NCBI GenBank assembly: GCA_020744425.1
Contig: JAGMUV010000020.1
Location: 558,001-622,000 of the forward strand
Reading direction: 5' to 3'
Source: Dactylonectria macrodidyma
Lineage: Eukaryota; Ascomycota; Sordariomycetes; Hypocreales; Nectriaceae
DNA: 64,000 nt
Part shown: one piece after another, positions 44,248-55,938 of the stretch
Layout: each line of letters begins with the position of its first letter
Position numbering within the stretch: the first letter of the stretch is position 1
Translations under genes and position numbers: made by a program
Notes under the pieces: model-generated
Told to the model about the DNA's origin: nothing
Seen by the model: only the letters and a program-made list of their open reading frames with translations
Databases searched by the model: none

Positions 44248-47200
44248 TTAATTGACATAGGCTTGCTGGAATGGTTGGATTGTCACACCTAACAGACCAA
44301 AATTCTGCCTCGAAAGCGTGTAAACATCAGGCTGAACAATTCTCATCCTGTTCAATAAGCTTGTTGCGACTTCAATTTCGATTATGTTGGAGCCGTTCTT
44401 CAACCAGCTCGTAACATCGAATCGCAGAGCAAGTTGGTCGAGGGATGGTAGGGACTTTCCATTAATAGCCACTCGAAAAGAGCCGTTAAACTTCTTGAGG
44501 TTAAGGTAAGCCCCCGACGAGTTGGTGTATGGGTTGCCTTCTTTGCCAAGCGAGAATGTGGTGGAGTAGGTTCCATTACCAGAGACGTCTTGTAGTTCCT
44601 CAATGGAGGACCAAGTGACTAGCGAAGTCAAGTTCAAGGAGTGCCTAACGAGCTTTGTAGCGGATATGTCACCAGTGAGGCCGTCTCCGTCACTAGGCTG
44701 CCAGTCATCCACATCAAGAGTCCAATTCGTCAGACTAATGGTAGCCAGAGGAGTGTCTAAATCAGTCGTGACACTGGTCCCATTATCAAGAACAGTGGTA
44801 AAGCTGCCTGCGCTGGTGGATCTTGCAATGAGCCGGTCTCCCGTCGAGTCCCGTGCGAGAGAGGGGGCTGTGGAATTGACGGCGTGGACTATATCGGAAC
44901 TCGAAACAGGCACCACTGTGATTAGCGTAGTTTGGTATGGCTGGAGGCTCAAAGGAAACGAAAGACGTCCATTCGAGATGGAGTACAATGGAAGAACTGT
45001 TGCATTGCCACTCCAAGGGTCGAGCTGAACAGGCACGATGTTTGCATATCGTGTTGCAACTGATACGGTTTGGCTCACTCCGGTGGAGGAAGAGTTTGCG
45101 ACGAAAAAATAGTGATCTAATTCGCCGTCCTGACGCCAAGTATGTGTCAGTGTCGAGGCGGAGTATTGCACTGATGGACCAACCCCGAGCGTCCCGATGG
45201 CACCGCTAACATCACTCGCGGTCGCCGCGTTGGCGACATTCTCCAGAGCCAGCATCTTTTTGACATATGTGCGGACAGTAGTCGAGGATGCTGAGCCCAA
45301 GCCGTAGCTTCTAGGAGATGACCAGTCACCAATCATCACAATTGGAAGCCCTGCTTTTGCATAGTTGTAGAGAGTCTTCGCAGTCGCCTCTGTTAACACA
45401 GGTGCGCCGCTTGCCGACACATCCCCCTGTACCGCAATTATGCTGTAATTTCCTCCGTCAGGAGCAAAACGACCTCCCTCGACGTATGCCGCGGAGTGCT
45501 TCAATAGCCCAGGATCGATGTACGCAGTGCTCCAGCCGACCTTGCCACCCTCCGCGGTGAAGTAGTCGCCGATGAAGATCTCGTCAACAGCCCCGTTCTG
45601 GCGGAGGAAAGCACAGTCGTATCTCCTAGCCCCTCTTTGGAGGATGTACTGGACGCGTCCCAGATAGCCAGTGAAGTCGGGGGCATGGCGCCAAGCTGGG
45701 TGTTGCGGACCCCAGGACTCAGAGTAACCAATGGCACCTTTGATGGGAGTGAATGCTGCCCAGCCAGGCCAAACCGCTCCCGGAGCATCGATGTACGAAT
45801 AGCCATGAAGCACGTTCTGGCTGACTCCTGCTGCAAACTCAGGATTGACCGTGTTGAGGATTTTGGTCCATGTGGTTGCATAAGCAGCCTTAGCATATGC
45901 TCCGAGCTCGTTAGACACCCTAGAGATGCCTGACATAGCAGCAGCACCTGATAGAGACCTATAGCTATCTAGAGTCTTGAATCCAAGAGACTCTCCTTCG
46001 GGGATATCGACTGTAGCTGCAGCTCGAATACTATCGAGCCCAGGAACGCCATACGGCTGCAGCCTATACTCAATACCAAGATTGTTCGCCCATGCCTTCA
46101 ACGGTGCGATGTGGTAATTGATGTACAAATCACTGAGAGTGTCCTCGTAGTCGTTGATGGCCCCTCGTGTGACCTCACTGTCTGCAAACTTGAAAAGAGG
46201 TTTGGACGACTTGTAAAGGGCAACTACTGGCAAAATTTTTCCAACATCGTATCCACGGCGTGACTTGAATTCTGCTGGAAAGTTTGGAGTCCAGTATGTG
46301 GCTGTTGTCATCTCTAAGGAATCCTCCATGAAAGCTGTAGGTGTTTCAGCGAAAAGAGCTTTGAGTTCGTCCGATAGGATATAGCTGTCCCAGAAATCCG
46401 TTACGGCCTCGACGCCAGCTTTATTGAAGTGATCCACAACATACGAAGTATTGCCGGTATGTGGATAGTCCTCCGGCTGTTGTCCAGTTCCACGGACGAT
46501 TGCGGAAAAGATGAGCCATGTTGCATTATCGGGGGGGACAAAAACTACCTTGTTGTTGGTGACGGAATCTGTGAGGTCGATCGCACTGCCGTAATCAAGG
46601 TACACAGGATTGGCACTCGCACTGCTTGCGTTGTTGACCCTCCAAGCCTGAACGGCAACAAGGGTTGATTTCTTAGCGTTGCTGCTAGCCTTCGAAAATG
46701 GAGACGGGACAGAGGAATTGTAAGTCGTGTTCGTAACAAACGCCTTGCCCAGTACAAGCTCCTTTGCTGCAGCGTCGTCATCAGGTGAAATCGTATGCAC
46801 AGAAAGTGGCCAGCAGGGTCCGAATGCCATGTCGTGCCCGAGACCCTTGGAGTTCGCTTCTTCAAGCGCAGCAACGACTGCATTTACCCAGGGTTCAGAA
46901 GCCCACCCATGGGTGGTGGAATTGACATCAGTCCCTGTCTCGATGCTGTGATGGACGTCTTGGATTTCGAAGCCACCAAAACCAGCCTCAGCAATTTGAT
47001 CAACCTCTGCCTTGATCTCGTCGGGATCAACGAGGCCGTGAGGCCACCACCATCGAATATAAGGTCTGACAGTCGTGGGAGGGATAGCAAAGCCATTTAA
47101 AATAGATTCAGCTGTCCCTGCACCTCCCCATGAATTCAAAAGCGAAATAATAGATGTCTACACAATTGAGCGTTAAAAATGTGATTTCAAGTGGTTTCGG

Positions 47201-47559
47201 GTTTATCGAAGCTTACCATTGTAGTATACATCAGACTTGTCCATATAACCGAAACTAGTAGCCGAATAGGCGATATGGTCCCTCCGGTCACAGTTGGGGT
47301 TGGCTGCTAGTGTCTGGATCATGGTGGATGAAAACCAGTGTATCGGCTGAAATGGATTACGCTTATACATCACTGCTCGGCCCTCTGACCCCTCATTCGC
47401 GTAAGATCGTCCCGAAAATGGATTTGAATCAACAATATTGAGTATTACCCTAGTAGATAGACCGAAGGTCGAAATGATGGTCACTAGAGATGCTGAAACG
47501 GGACGATTTAAGCGGTTGGAATGTAACTTGGCGGATGCCATGTTCACCTGATTAGCCAT
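44248..47559 (-). CDS. GH106-type alpha-L-rhamnosidase
   Basis: Main exon complement(44248-47123), 958 codons, joined in frame through a 93 bp intron (47124-47216) to a 5' exon 47217-47559, giving 1072 residues. Family marks are FAIPPTTVRPYIRWWWPHG, then EVDQIAEAGFGGFEIQ. Further on are MEDSLEMTTATYWTP, the central YGVPGLDSIRAAATVD and the C-terminal beta domain with FRVAINGKSLP and LRFDVTSWLKNGSN. The main exon has no usable ATG near its start, so a 5' exon is required. The one proposed carries SASLVTIISTFGLSTRVIL, a weak candidate signal or anchor sequence, and is less certain than the rest; ATG 47541 is an alternative. The enzyme would release rhamnose from pectic or glycosidic substrates. 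It is divergent from an esterase gene across 317 bp. Confidence 0.82.
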
Positions 47560-47876
47560 AAAATCAGAACCTCGAATGCGGGGCGCCCAGCTTTTATCTC
47601 TCCACCAATCGTGAACGCTGTGAACTTTGCCTATTTCGACATGCTCGGTCTATGTATACAACGACAGGGCCGGATCGCCGGCGTTTGCACCGAAGGTAAT
47701 CATTACAGAGTGCAAGGTGCAAGATGTTTCCCTTCATCCGAATTCCGATGGTCATTCAAACAGCCTGGTTCAGAACCCTTGAACTATCACGTATAAGAAG
47801 AGATGCAACCGGCAGAGGTTTTCATTCACCTGTCCTTGCGCGAATAGCCTTCTCTGTATATATTTCTTCAGCCAAG
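47560..47876. promoter_or_regulatory. 317 bp bidirectional promoter region (rhamnosidase / esterase)
   Basis: The compact divergent gap between the rhamnosidase and the carboxylesterase suggests shared regulation. A TATA-like run (gtatatatt) sits at about 47857, too near the esterase ATG to act as its only core promoter. No known regulator site was identified. Confidence 0.45.
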
Positions 47877-49624
47877 ATGCTGCGTTGCTTTCTTCTCTAC
47901 GTCATTCTGTCTCTGACCGCCTGCGTGCCTGCCTATGCCTCCTCTCCCGTTGTAGATTTGGGCTATGCCAAATACAAGGGCACGAGCCTACCAGTCGGCG
48001 TGGATCAATTCCTGTCTATGCGGTATGCTAGGCCTCCGACTGGGGACTTGCGATTTCGCGCCCCGATGGAGCCAAACAATGAGACGAGCACTAAATCCGC
48101 TACCAAAGTGAGTTTACTCGAGGTCAATGGTCTCAAAATTCGCATCCAGCGCAAGATATGTTCGTTGCTAACCCCTTGCCTTCCAGTTCGGCAAGATCTG
48201 CATTGGTCTTGGTCAGACCCCAAGTTCATCAATTGGCGAAGACTGCCTTTTTGTAAATGTCTTCAAGCCCTCTCATGCAACTGAAACATCCAAGCTTCCC
48301 GTATGGGTTTATATTCAAGGAGGGGGGTACAGAGGCAATGCGAACAACAACTACAACGGAACCAAGGTCATTGTCGAATCAGACTTCAACTTGATTTTCG
48401 TAAACTTCAACTACCGTGTTGGCCCACTTGGATTCCTAGCTAGCGACAAGGTTGTCGAAGATGGAGCACTCAACATCGGCCTCCTGGATCAACGAAGACT
48501 CCTCTGGTGGGTCCAGGAGCATATCGAACAGGTGAGGATCCCCCAAATTGAAAACATGATTGAGTTTATGCGTTGCACCCAGCTAACTCCTCGCTCAGTT
48601 TGGAGGTGATCCTGACCATGTGGTTATTCATGGAGCTTCTGCTGGTGGAGGCTCTGTGTCGCACCACATGACGGCATATGGGGGACGTGATGACAACTTG
48701 TTCATTGGAGCAGGCCTGCAATCTCCATTTTGGCCAACCCAAAGAACCGTTGCCGAGTCCGAATTTCAGTTTGAACGGCTTGTTGAAGCTACAAACTGTA
48801 CAGAGCAAGACCACGCCCTAGAATGTCTCCGTGATATTCCGGTCGCTGATCTCATTGCTGCTGCTAATGTGACGCCTTACCCTGGGGCAAGCGATTTGCC
48901 CTTGCCACATTTCTATTGGCTTCCAGTTATTGATGGGGATTTTATTCAGGACCACCTATTCAGTCTTTTTGACCAAGGAAAGTTCGTCAACTTGCCCTCA
49001 CTGGTCACTCACACTACAAATGAAGGCTCCAATTACGGATATAACGCAAATAATACGTCCGAGGTGCTCGTATTCCTAAGGAACAACTATCCCAAGCTTA
49101 CTTCCGATAATCTTGATGACATCTCGGAGCTATATCCTCTAGATGATCCATTGCCAAAGCATAATGCATATTTCCCGTCGGCATCTGCGGCCTACGGCGA
49201 TAGAACATTTATTTGTGGAGGCAATCAGGCGGCTGCGTCCATCGCACAACACCTCTCTCCAACACATGTCTGGAACTACAGATTCAACGTTCAGGACCCA
49301 TCAAGCGTCGCCGCTGGCTTGGGTGTTCCCCATGCCTTTGATATGACGGCTATCCTAGGCGTGGGGTATGCAGGAAGTGCTGCTTCGTCCTACAAGACAA
49401 CCAACGCTGCCATTATCCCCGCCACAATGCACTACTGGATTAGCTTTGTCAGGGCACTAAACCCAAACACGTATAGATTGTCAGGCACTCCGCTGTGGGA
49501 GGCTTGGGGGACGGGAACGGGTAAGAGATTGAAACTCGAGACCAATAACACCGCTATGGAATCAGTGCCATCATTGTCTTCGGAGAGATGCGCACTATGG
49601 AAAGCCATTGTGAACAGTGCTTAA
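47877..49624 (+). CDS. Secreted type-B carboxylesterase (alpha/beta hydrolase)
   Basis: Exons 47877-48107, 48187-48531 and 48599-49624 (introns of 79 and 67 bp, all phase 0) encode 533 residues. A clear signal peptide starts the protein (MLRCFLLYVILSLTACVPAYA). Carboxylesterase B signatures are EDCLFVNVFKP, the oxyanion GGGY loop in YIQGGGYRGN, and HGASAGGGS with nucleophile Ser206. The acid residue is probably the Glu in TNEGSNYG, and the catalytic His lies in GVPHAFDM. It hydrolyses carboxylic esters; on a plant polysaccharide this could be acyl or phenolic esters, but the family is too broad to say. Its position beside rhamnosidase and galactosidase genes supports a role in cell-wall or glycoside breakdown. 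Confidence 0.93.
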
Positions 49625-51206
49625 GCAACAAGCTACAATGTACAGCTCTACTCAAAGGTGACGACCGATAACCAAAATAATCTATTCTGTGGTTATATTT
49701 GCATTCACTATCCAGTCAATAATGCTAAATGGTTTCAACTTCTCTGGAAGCAGCTGGAACGATCATTAAATGATAGGATCACGCTGTCAGTAGAGGGTGA
49801 TACGTGCGGCGTGCTCTTCTAGGTATCCCTGTTTATATATAGCTAGGCCGCCTCGAGCATGGAAGCAAGAGACCATGGATGTCAAGAGGGCGACTAGGAG
49901 ATTCAGACAATCGAAGCCAATCAGATCGAGGATTTCCGGAGGATATTTTGTTGGCGAAGACGGCGTTCTTGGACGGGAAAAAGCACTGAAAGTCATGAGT
50001 TATCAGAGTCTGCTCATATAAGCTTCCGTGATGCCGTTCTGATTACAATCATGTTTTGGCCCAATGTTACTTCTCCTTACTTCTCAAACGCGATTGTATA
50101 CCCTCATTTACACCAACACAGCCGAAATTCTATTTAGGGATACCAGTGGAACCGAGCGAGGCGTTGCCAGGAACTTGTTGACAAATATGAAAGGTAGATT
50201 CAGAAGGCATCTCGAGGGATCTCTCTTGCAATAAAGCTTCATGAAACCCCATGGCAGCCGGCTCCTCGTCAAAGAGTGAGCAATCAGGGATGGTGGATGG
50301 CCACATTGCCCTCGGGGTACAGATAATATTACTAGGAAGTAGTCGCTGGCAATGGCGACCCTAACGCAGCCATTGTCTAGTGGAAAGTCGGAAACCGATT
50401 GAGATGACGTGAATAATATGAAAGATGTGGATGATGGCTGTGGATGATGGATGAGAGCGATGGATGAGAAGGATGAATGGCGAAATATTGGTAATGTGGT
50501 GTGGTCTTATATGCTACTCGGAAGCGTAATCGCTACCCACTTGCACCCTCCCGGCCACACACACATGCAATACACACACAGTCAAGGTCCTCTGAATGCC
50601 ACGCTAGCTCTCCGACATATATTCCCCCTCCTCCGAACATCGACATTAACTTCCCATTACTCTATATTGACGTGTGAAGTTCTTGCCCACTCTGTATAAT
50701 TTGCGTGATGGCATTAGGTAAGTATGAACAACATTCGCATGGGATATGGGTGCCTCTAATTTATAATGAGGAACCTGGATATAGCAATCCAATGCGGTCG
50801 GCCTCCCGCAGTAATTTCTTCATTCGTTCACACTCATGGCGATGCAGTGTGGCCTTAGAAAATATCATTTTATTAGTCGCCTCGTCCACCCAAAGATGCA
50901 TTCCGCCTAGCCAAAACCACCCTACTCCCTTAACCAATAACTGTTATCGAAGCCTGATGGGGGTGACTCACATGGCGCCGATCGCGGTTAAACGTGGATG
51001 ATTATGGTTTGCTGGAGCTCGGTCAGCGAAAGCGCCTGACTTTTGTTCGTGAACGTGGCAACACAGGCTCATTTCGAGGCCTATCACGATGAATGGCAAT
51101 TTATTTCAAGGAAAGAACATGGCAGTCTATTTAGATGTAAATATCATAGCATTCAAAAAGTGACCAACACTTCCATCTCTATCATGCATCGTCAATCATC
51201 AACCCG
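49625..51206. other. Intergenic region carrying a dispersed repeat
   Basis: Contains a GATG-rich simple-sequence patch at about 50424-50480 and repeat copy B (50684-50988). No gene supported; the ORFs that cross copy B are remnants of the repeat. Confidence 0.5.
50684..50988. repeat. Dispersed repeat, copy B (partner at 35832-36157)
   Basis: Collinear, same-orientation match to copy A from gcccactctgta to cacatggcgccgatcgcg, with small indels and mostly transition differences. Both ends lose similarity abruptly. Copy B stands alone, without the RBR-derived sequence that follows copy A, so the repeat unit is independent of the RBR gene. Confidence 0.8.
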
Positions 51207-52970
51207 CTACTCATCCACATAACATATTGGCTTGATCAATATCTCAAAAACAACTCGGCGCGTCCAATGCCTGTGCTCGCGTTTGAATTGCTCGATTGTC
51301 TCTGCATATCGACTCAACGTCATTTCGAATAAGTCGTCGTCGCCAGCCAAGAGTCTCTCTTCATACACGTTCCCAGGGACACGTAGGCAAATGTCGAGTC
51401 CCGTAAACCCACCTGGGACAGGGAGCACTTCAAATAGCCGCTGCAATGACATTGCTGAGATTCCAGTTCTCGGTGTCCACCGCCTGTTCCTGCCCGACGG
51501 GCGGAAAACGCTCACAACGTAGTCTGTCTTCAATGAGCCCAATGGCCGCCTAGGTTCAGGGTCTCGAGACAGTGCGCGTTCAAACGTGCCAGTTGGCTTT
51601 GGCTTAGTCGATGATGGAACAGGAATGTTAGTTCGCTCGCCATGATGTCCTCCATCTTGTCCTACATCATTCAGTGTCACAAGACGTGATTGCTGAGACG
51701 ACGATTGACTGGAATCTTCATCTTGTGTGATCTCTTCACGGCCTCCGGCAAATTGCTCAAAATCATTCAAAATCTCATTCGCTCGGCTGGATTCACCTCC
51801 GTAGGTATTACCCTGCCTTGCCGGCTGTTTGTAATGTTGTCGCGCCTGCGATCCAAACATGAAAGAGCCATCAAATTGAAGCGCATTCTGGTGGGAGAAA
51901 CCAGTGTCGGCGCCTTGCCCATCGGGATAGATAGGTTGCTTGCCCTTGCGGTGTTTTGCGATGCGACCTCTCGCGCTCTCACCAGTGCGATGGGCAGGCC
52001 AACTATTGAGGCCGGGACTCTATGCGCTATTAGTTAAAGTGTGTGAAGGGGTTGGAATGGCTGTGTAAGGGCTGACGGTAGTAGCCAATTCATCTGGGCT
52101 CGGCATCCTGTTTTTTTGGTTGTGCGAGCGAAAAGACTCATCAAGTATGTCCTCAATTGTAGGGGCCCGCGGTCGAAAAGTGGCTTCCGGCGGTGGCATA
52201 ATATTCGGCTCAGCGTCGGTTCTACCAAAATGTCAGTAAATTCTCGCTATGTATTGTAGCGGTTTGTAAGGCTCTGCGAATGATACCTTTCATCATCAGG
52301 AGCTGTGCTAAATTGTGAATCATCCGGGCGGACGGAGTCACCCAACGTGCCGCCTCCCGGAGAACGGACCTGTTCAACGCCTGAATGATAAGTGTCAGCT
52401 GGTCCCACATTAGATACCTGATCTTGCCCAGATCCTGGGGTGTTAGCATCTGCGACTCGGAATTCGACCGTTGGCGTAGGATGATCGTCCGGGGATTTCA
52501 TGAGAATCTGAAAAAACAGCACAAGCATAGTCTCTTGAATCCTGGCGCGTGGCAAAGTCAGTCATTGGACTAAGATCAAACCTCAAGCCGTGTACTTACA
52601 AGCCATAATGTTTTGAGTACTGGAGTCTACCATAGTTCGCCTGCATGCAATCATCCGGCCAAAAGAATTGACCGTTCTTGTCCGTTTCAAGAAAACCTGT
52701 CGCCATGTCCAGGATCAGTTGTCGGTGTACTCTGTTGCGCCAGTAGAGAGTGCGTATGTTGGCTATGGTTGGTAGCGACTTGAAGCCTGTGATATAGTTT
52801 GCCACGGTGTTGTAAAAGTCAATGTGTCGGCGGTTATCAGAAAACGCATAATCGAGCTTTTGGCAAAGACGGTGAACACTTGGGAGATTTGTTGCTTGAT
52901 AATAGTTGAAAGAGGCGAGGCTCAGGTATTTCCTGGGCCGTCCACTGCGTTTCGTGGCAACTTTGGGCAT
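51207..52970 (-). CDS. AT-hook-like nuclear protein of unknown function
   Basis: Exons complement(52600-52970, 52287-52541, 52077-52221, 51207-52019), with introns of 58, 65 and 57 bp, give 527 residues. All introns are GT-AG with recognisable branch sites and the frame is clean. The N-terminus reads MPKVATKRSGRPRKYLSL; GRPRK is an AT-hook core that binds the DNA minor groove. Residues ~20-145 look globular and Tyr/Trp-rich (FNYYQATNLPSVHRLCQKLD). The middle is Pro/Ser/Asp-rich and disordered. The C-terminal ~110 residues look folded again (SLQRLFEVLPVPGGFTGLDI). I do not recognise either folded part. It lies next to the carbohydrate genes, but no evidence links it to their control. The minus-strand leader before the ATG is very pyrimidine-rich. 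Confidence 0.72.
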
Positions 52971-54512
52971 AATGGTTAAAAAAAAGGAGAAAAAAAAGAA
53001 AAGAAAAAAACTACAACCCTATCGATAGGGAGATACTTCTGGTCTGAGAGAATACGAAAGTATCAATAGGCCCATAGTAAGTCTAGTGAAGTATAAGTAC
53101 CTCTAGAGCTAGAGTCTCTAGAGTAGGAACCATCGGGGACCCCATTCATGCGCAAGGCAGCAAAGGCAGATGTGGTTCAGCCGCAGACCAGGGGGTAGGG
53201 AAATCTATGGGGGTCAAATGCGCTGAATTGTGGCTTCAGTTTCCCTTTTGGATTGAATAATCCAGTTCTGGTGCAGGCGAGAGGGAGCCGTGTGCAAGCC
53301 GCGTCATTGGACAGGCAATGCACCGCCACCCAAGGCAGATTTGCGGCAGGTTTATGTACTACGCCGCTGAGAACCTAGACGTGCAGTGTTTCAGATCATC
53401 GCATGTGGTCAAGTCACTGCTAAAACCTGTTCAGTTGGACACATTTTGATGCGCAGCTGAGGGATGCTGCCTGAACTTTGAGGCTTTGCAGGAAAAGAGA
53501 CATGGCACCTCGCCGGACGAATTGAATTGCTAGTTTTGCCGCTGAGAAATCGCCAAGATTACATTACGTTGGTTGGCGATCTCTACACTGAGGCAGTGGG
53601 TGAGGGGTTGCTATTAGCGTGGAGCTACTCTGTTAAGAAACGACCTAGGGACAGGAACAAAGACCAAAGGGTGCTGAACCGTGGAGCAAGTTGAGGCAAG
53701 TGTCGTACTAGATGCCCTGATAACCGCGATGTTATGGTCGATGGTATGGTAAAGTCGATGACGACTCGTCTTTGCCTCATTGGGGCCTTGCCATGTGCCA
53801 CCCATAAACCGTTTAAGCTTGGCCTTGATGAAGTGGGGTTTGACGGAACAAGCATTTTTATCTTGCATGCTTAATTCTCAATTATCCACCCTAGAGGGGT
53901 CAATGAGCCTTGAGGAGACGGAAATGTTTTCTTTGTCGCTGGATTCTCTACGGCCGATGTAAACGGACATGCCAGCATAGATTTTGGCACCTGGATGATG
54001 CGTGCAGCTCTTTCCAGACCAAAGCCGGGCTCGAACCATGCACGCATGAGAAGCTTCTCCATGACGCCGGTGGCGAAAAAAAGCGAACTAAAAACTTAAA
54101 TATACCTTAATTCTCGACGCTGATACGGAGCGACTTTGCACTAGTCTGCCTCTAAAGGTACGCACCACACACATGAAAGGGCGCTGGCGTCGGCTGATAT
54201 GGCGGGCCGAGACATACCTCTCTGGCCTTGAGTGGCTGCGCGAGGCTGCTGACCGTCAAAGACGCCCTTGCATCCAACGTCCAAAAGCCCGCATCTGACA
54301 ATGATGCAGGCTGGATCTCGTTTGTCTGCCGGATCTACACGCTAAGAATAAATGTGAGTGGATTCCTTTCCGCAGAGTGCGCATCTTCTCATGACCGTTG
54401 TAGAAACGAGCACGCAAAACAACATGTTCAGGGCCAAGGGCAGCACCAGGGAAGTCGTCGGCCGACCACAGTGGCCTGCCATCGAAACCATCGGTAAGCG
54501 CAGCCTGGAGCT
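52971..54512. other. Intergenic region with an A-rich tract
   Basis: An A-rich run (52978-53010) lies directly upstream of the AT-hook-like gene; on its coding strand it is a pyrimidine-rich leader. The ORF 53871-54062 (minus, 63 codons, starting MEKLLMRAWFEPGFGLERAA) is protein-like but has no family I recognise. The rest shows nothing. Confidence 0.45.
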
Positions 54513-54839
54513 ATGAGTGTCATGGATGAGGATTTGCTGATACGGTCTCATCGTCCAACAGAGGAGCCGTCCATCTTGAACCCCAGCGACGTGCCTGACG
54601 ACCCCGCTGAAGCCCCAGTCGTCAAGAATGAGCGCGGCTGGACTCGGTGGCCCGTCGCCGTATTTGCAACCCTCGTCTACTGGCCCATTATTAAGCCTCT
54701 GGATGCATTCTTATCGAACCCTGCTTGCTTTTTGCTTCTCTTGGTGGTGTTCCTCTACGGCTGTCTGCCATTCATGATCACTTCTGGGTTTTTGTCCAAC
54801 GTCATGGCCGGAAAGGAGGCCAAGATTAATGCTATTTGA
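54513..54839 (+). CDS. Small membrane protein (108 residues)
   Basis: A single ORF from ATG 54513. A hydrophilic, acidic N-terminus (MSVMDEDLLIRS) is followed by two hydrophobic segments, VAVFATLVYWPIIKPL and ACFLLLLVVFLYGCLPFMI, and a short charged end (MAGKEAKINAI). The composition and the basic WTRW entry before the first segment look like a real membrane protein. A 5' exon upstream is possible, since a GTAAGC donor occurs at 54494. No family recognised. Confidence 0.55.
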   Translation: MSVMDEDLLIRSHRPTEEPSILNPSDVPDDPAEAPVVKNERGWTRWPVAVFATLVYWPIIKPLDAFLSNPACFLLLLVVFLYGCLPFMITSGFLSNVMAGKEAKINAI

Positions 54840-55938
54840 TATCATACACAACATCCTGTCTACATGCAATAAATATGATAAGGGAAGAATTGGAAAGAAT
54901 ACGCTTTAATGTTCGTTAGCCCATATTTGAATTCATTGTTGCTGTTACTCGCAGATTTACTGACTGGGGAAATTCGTGCTCAATCCAAGTCCAAATGTCG
55001 GCGAAATTCAGCGTAGCAGGCAGATTTATCCTCCAGTAGCTACTGAAACTGAGTTGGCGTCATTTAACCTTCGAGACCGTTGATATGCTAGACTTATATG
55101 CTCCCACTGCGTCGCATGTCTTGGCGATGGTGGATACACCGTACTCGGAGACATGTGCTACGAGGGCATCTCATTCGACGACAACCACCTCAAATGCGTC
55201 AGAGAGCCTAATAAAGTAGCATCTAAGAAACTTCTTGGTAGATGCAAGACCTGGGAAATGCATTTAGTGATTAAACGTCCTTGGAATTCACGGCTAGCAG
55301 CGTGATGTCCCGAGTTCTGATACATCAAGAAAGCACGCTCCCAACAAATCCAAAGTACCTGACATATCTTGCGTTTGTGCCATAGAATGATGGAATGAAC
55401 TACAAATCCACTTATCACCCTTTTCACGATGGCATAGAACAATTATAGTGACTAACCACCCATATCCTCCGTTTTCACTTCGACGTATGTTCGTTAATAT
55501 CAAGTCGACTAGAAAGACAACCAAACTCATCTAGCATGCATTCGTGTGTGACAAATAACGGTTCACTCATTAATTAGCTTATACTGTTTGAATCTCATAA
55601 TTCCTGGTTTGTTTAGCTAATCATCTGGGACTCTAACTACCCATGGCAAACATTGCCGACTGATATCGAAACCCCATGGCGAGTCGTGTCTCTGTCGCCT
55701 GATCATCGTACTGATCCTCCCCAGTGCAGACTCCCTGACTGATTGCAAATACATTATCTCTCTTCTTTCCAATCAGAAGGGCCGTCCTTTCGCTCTTCGG
55801 CTTCATTACTGCATTATGTCACCCTCCTAAACTTGGCCTAAGTGATGCAACTTAAAATGCTATTGAATGCTAACAGCTGCTAAACTTTGATAATAATGCA
55901 GAGTATGAAAAATATTAGTCTGTTCTCGCTAATTCGAT
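54840..55938. other. Convergent intergenic region
   Basis: AT-rich spacer between two convergent genes. ORFs at 55158-55530 (minus) look random. No repeats seen. Confidence 0.5.

Noticed and set aside
53990..54075. tRNA B-box-like sequence (ggttcgagccc on the minus strand)
   Set aside because: T-stem pairs fail beyond three bases and there is no matching acceptor stem; the bases lie in a small ORF.
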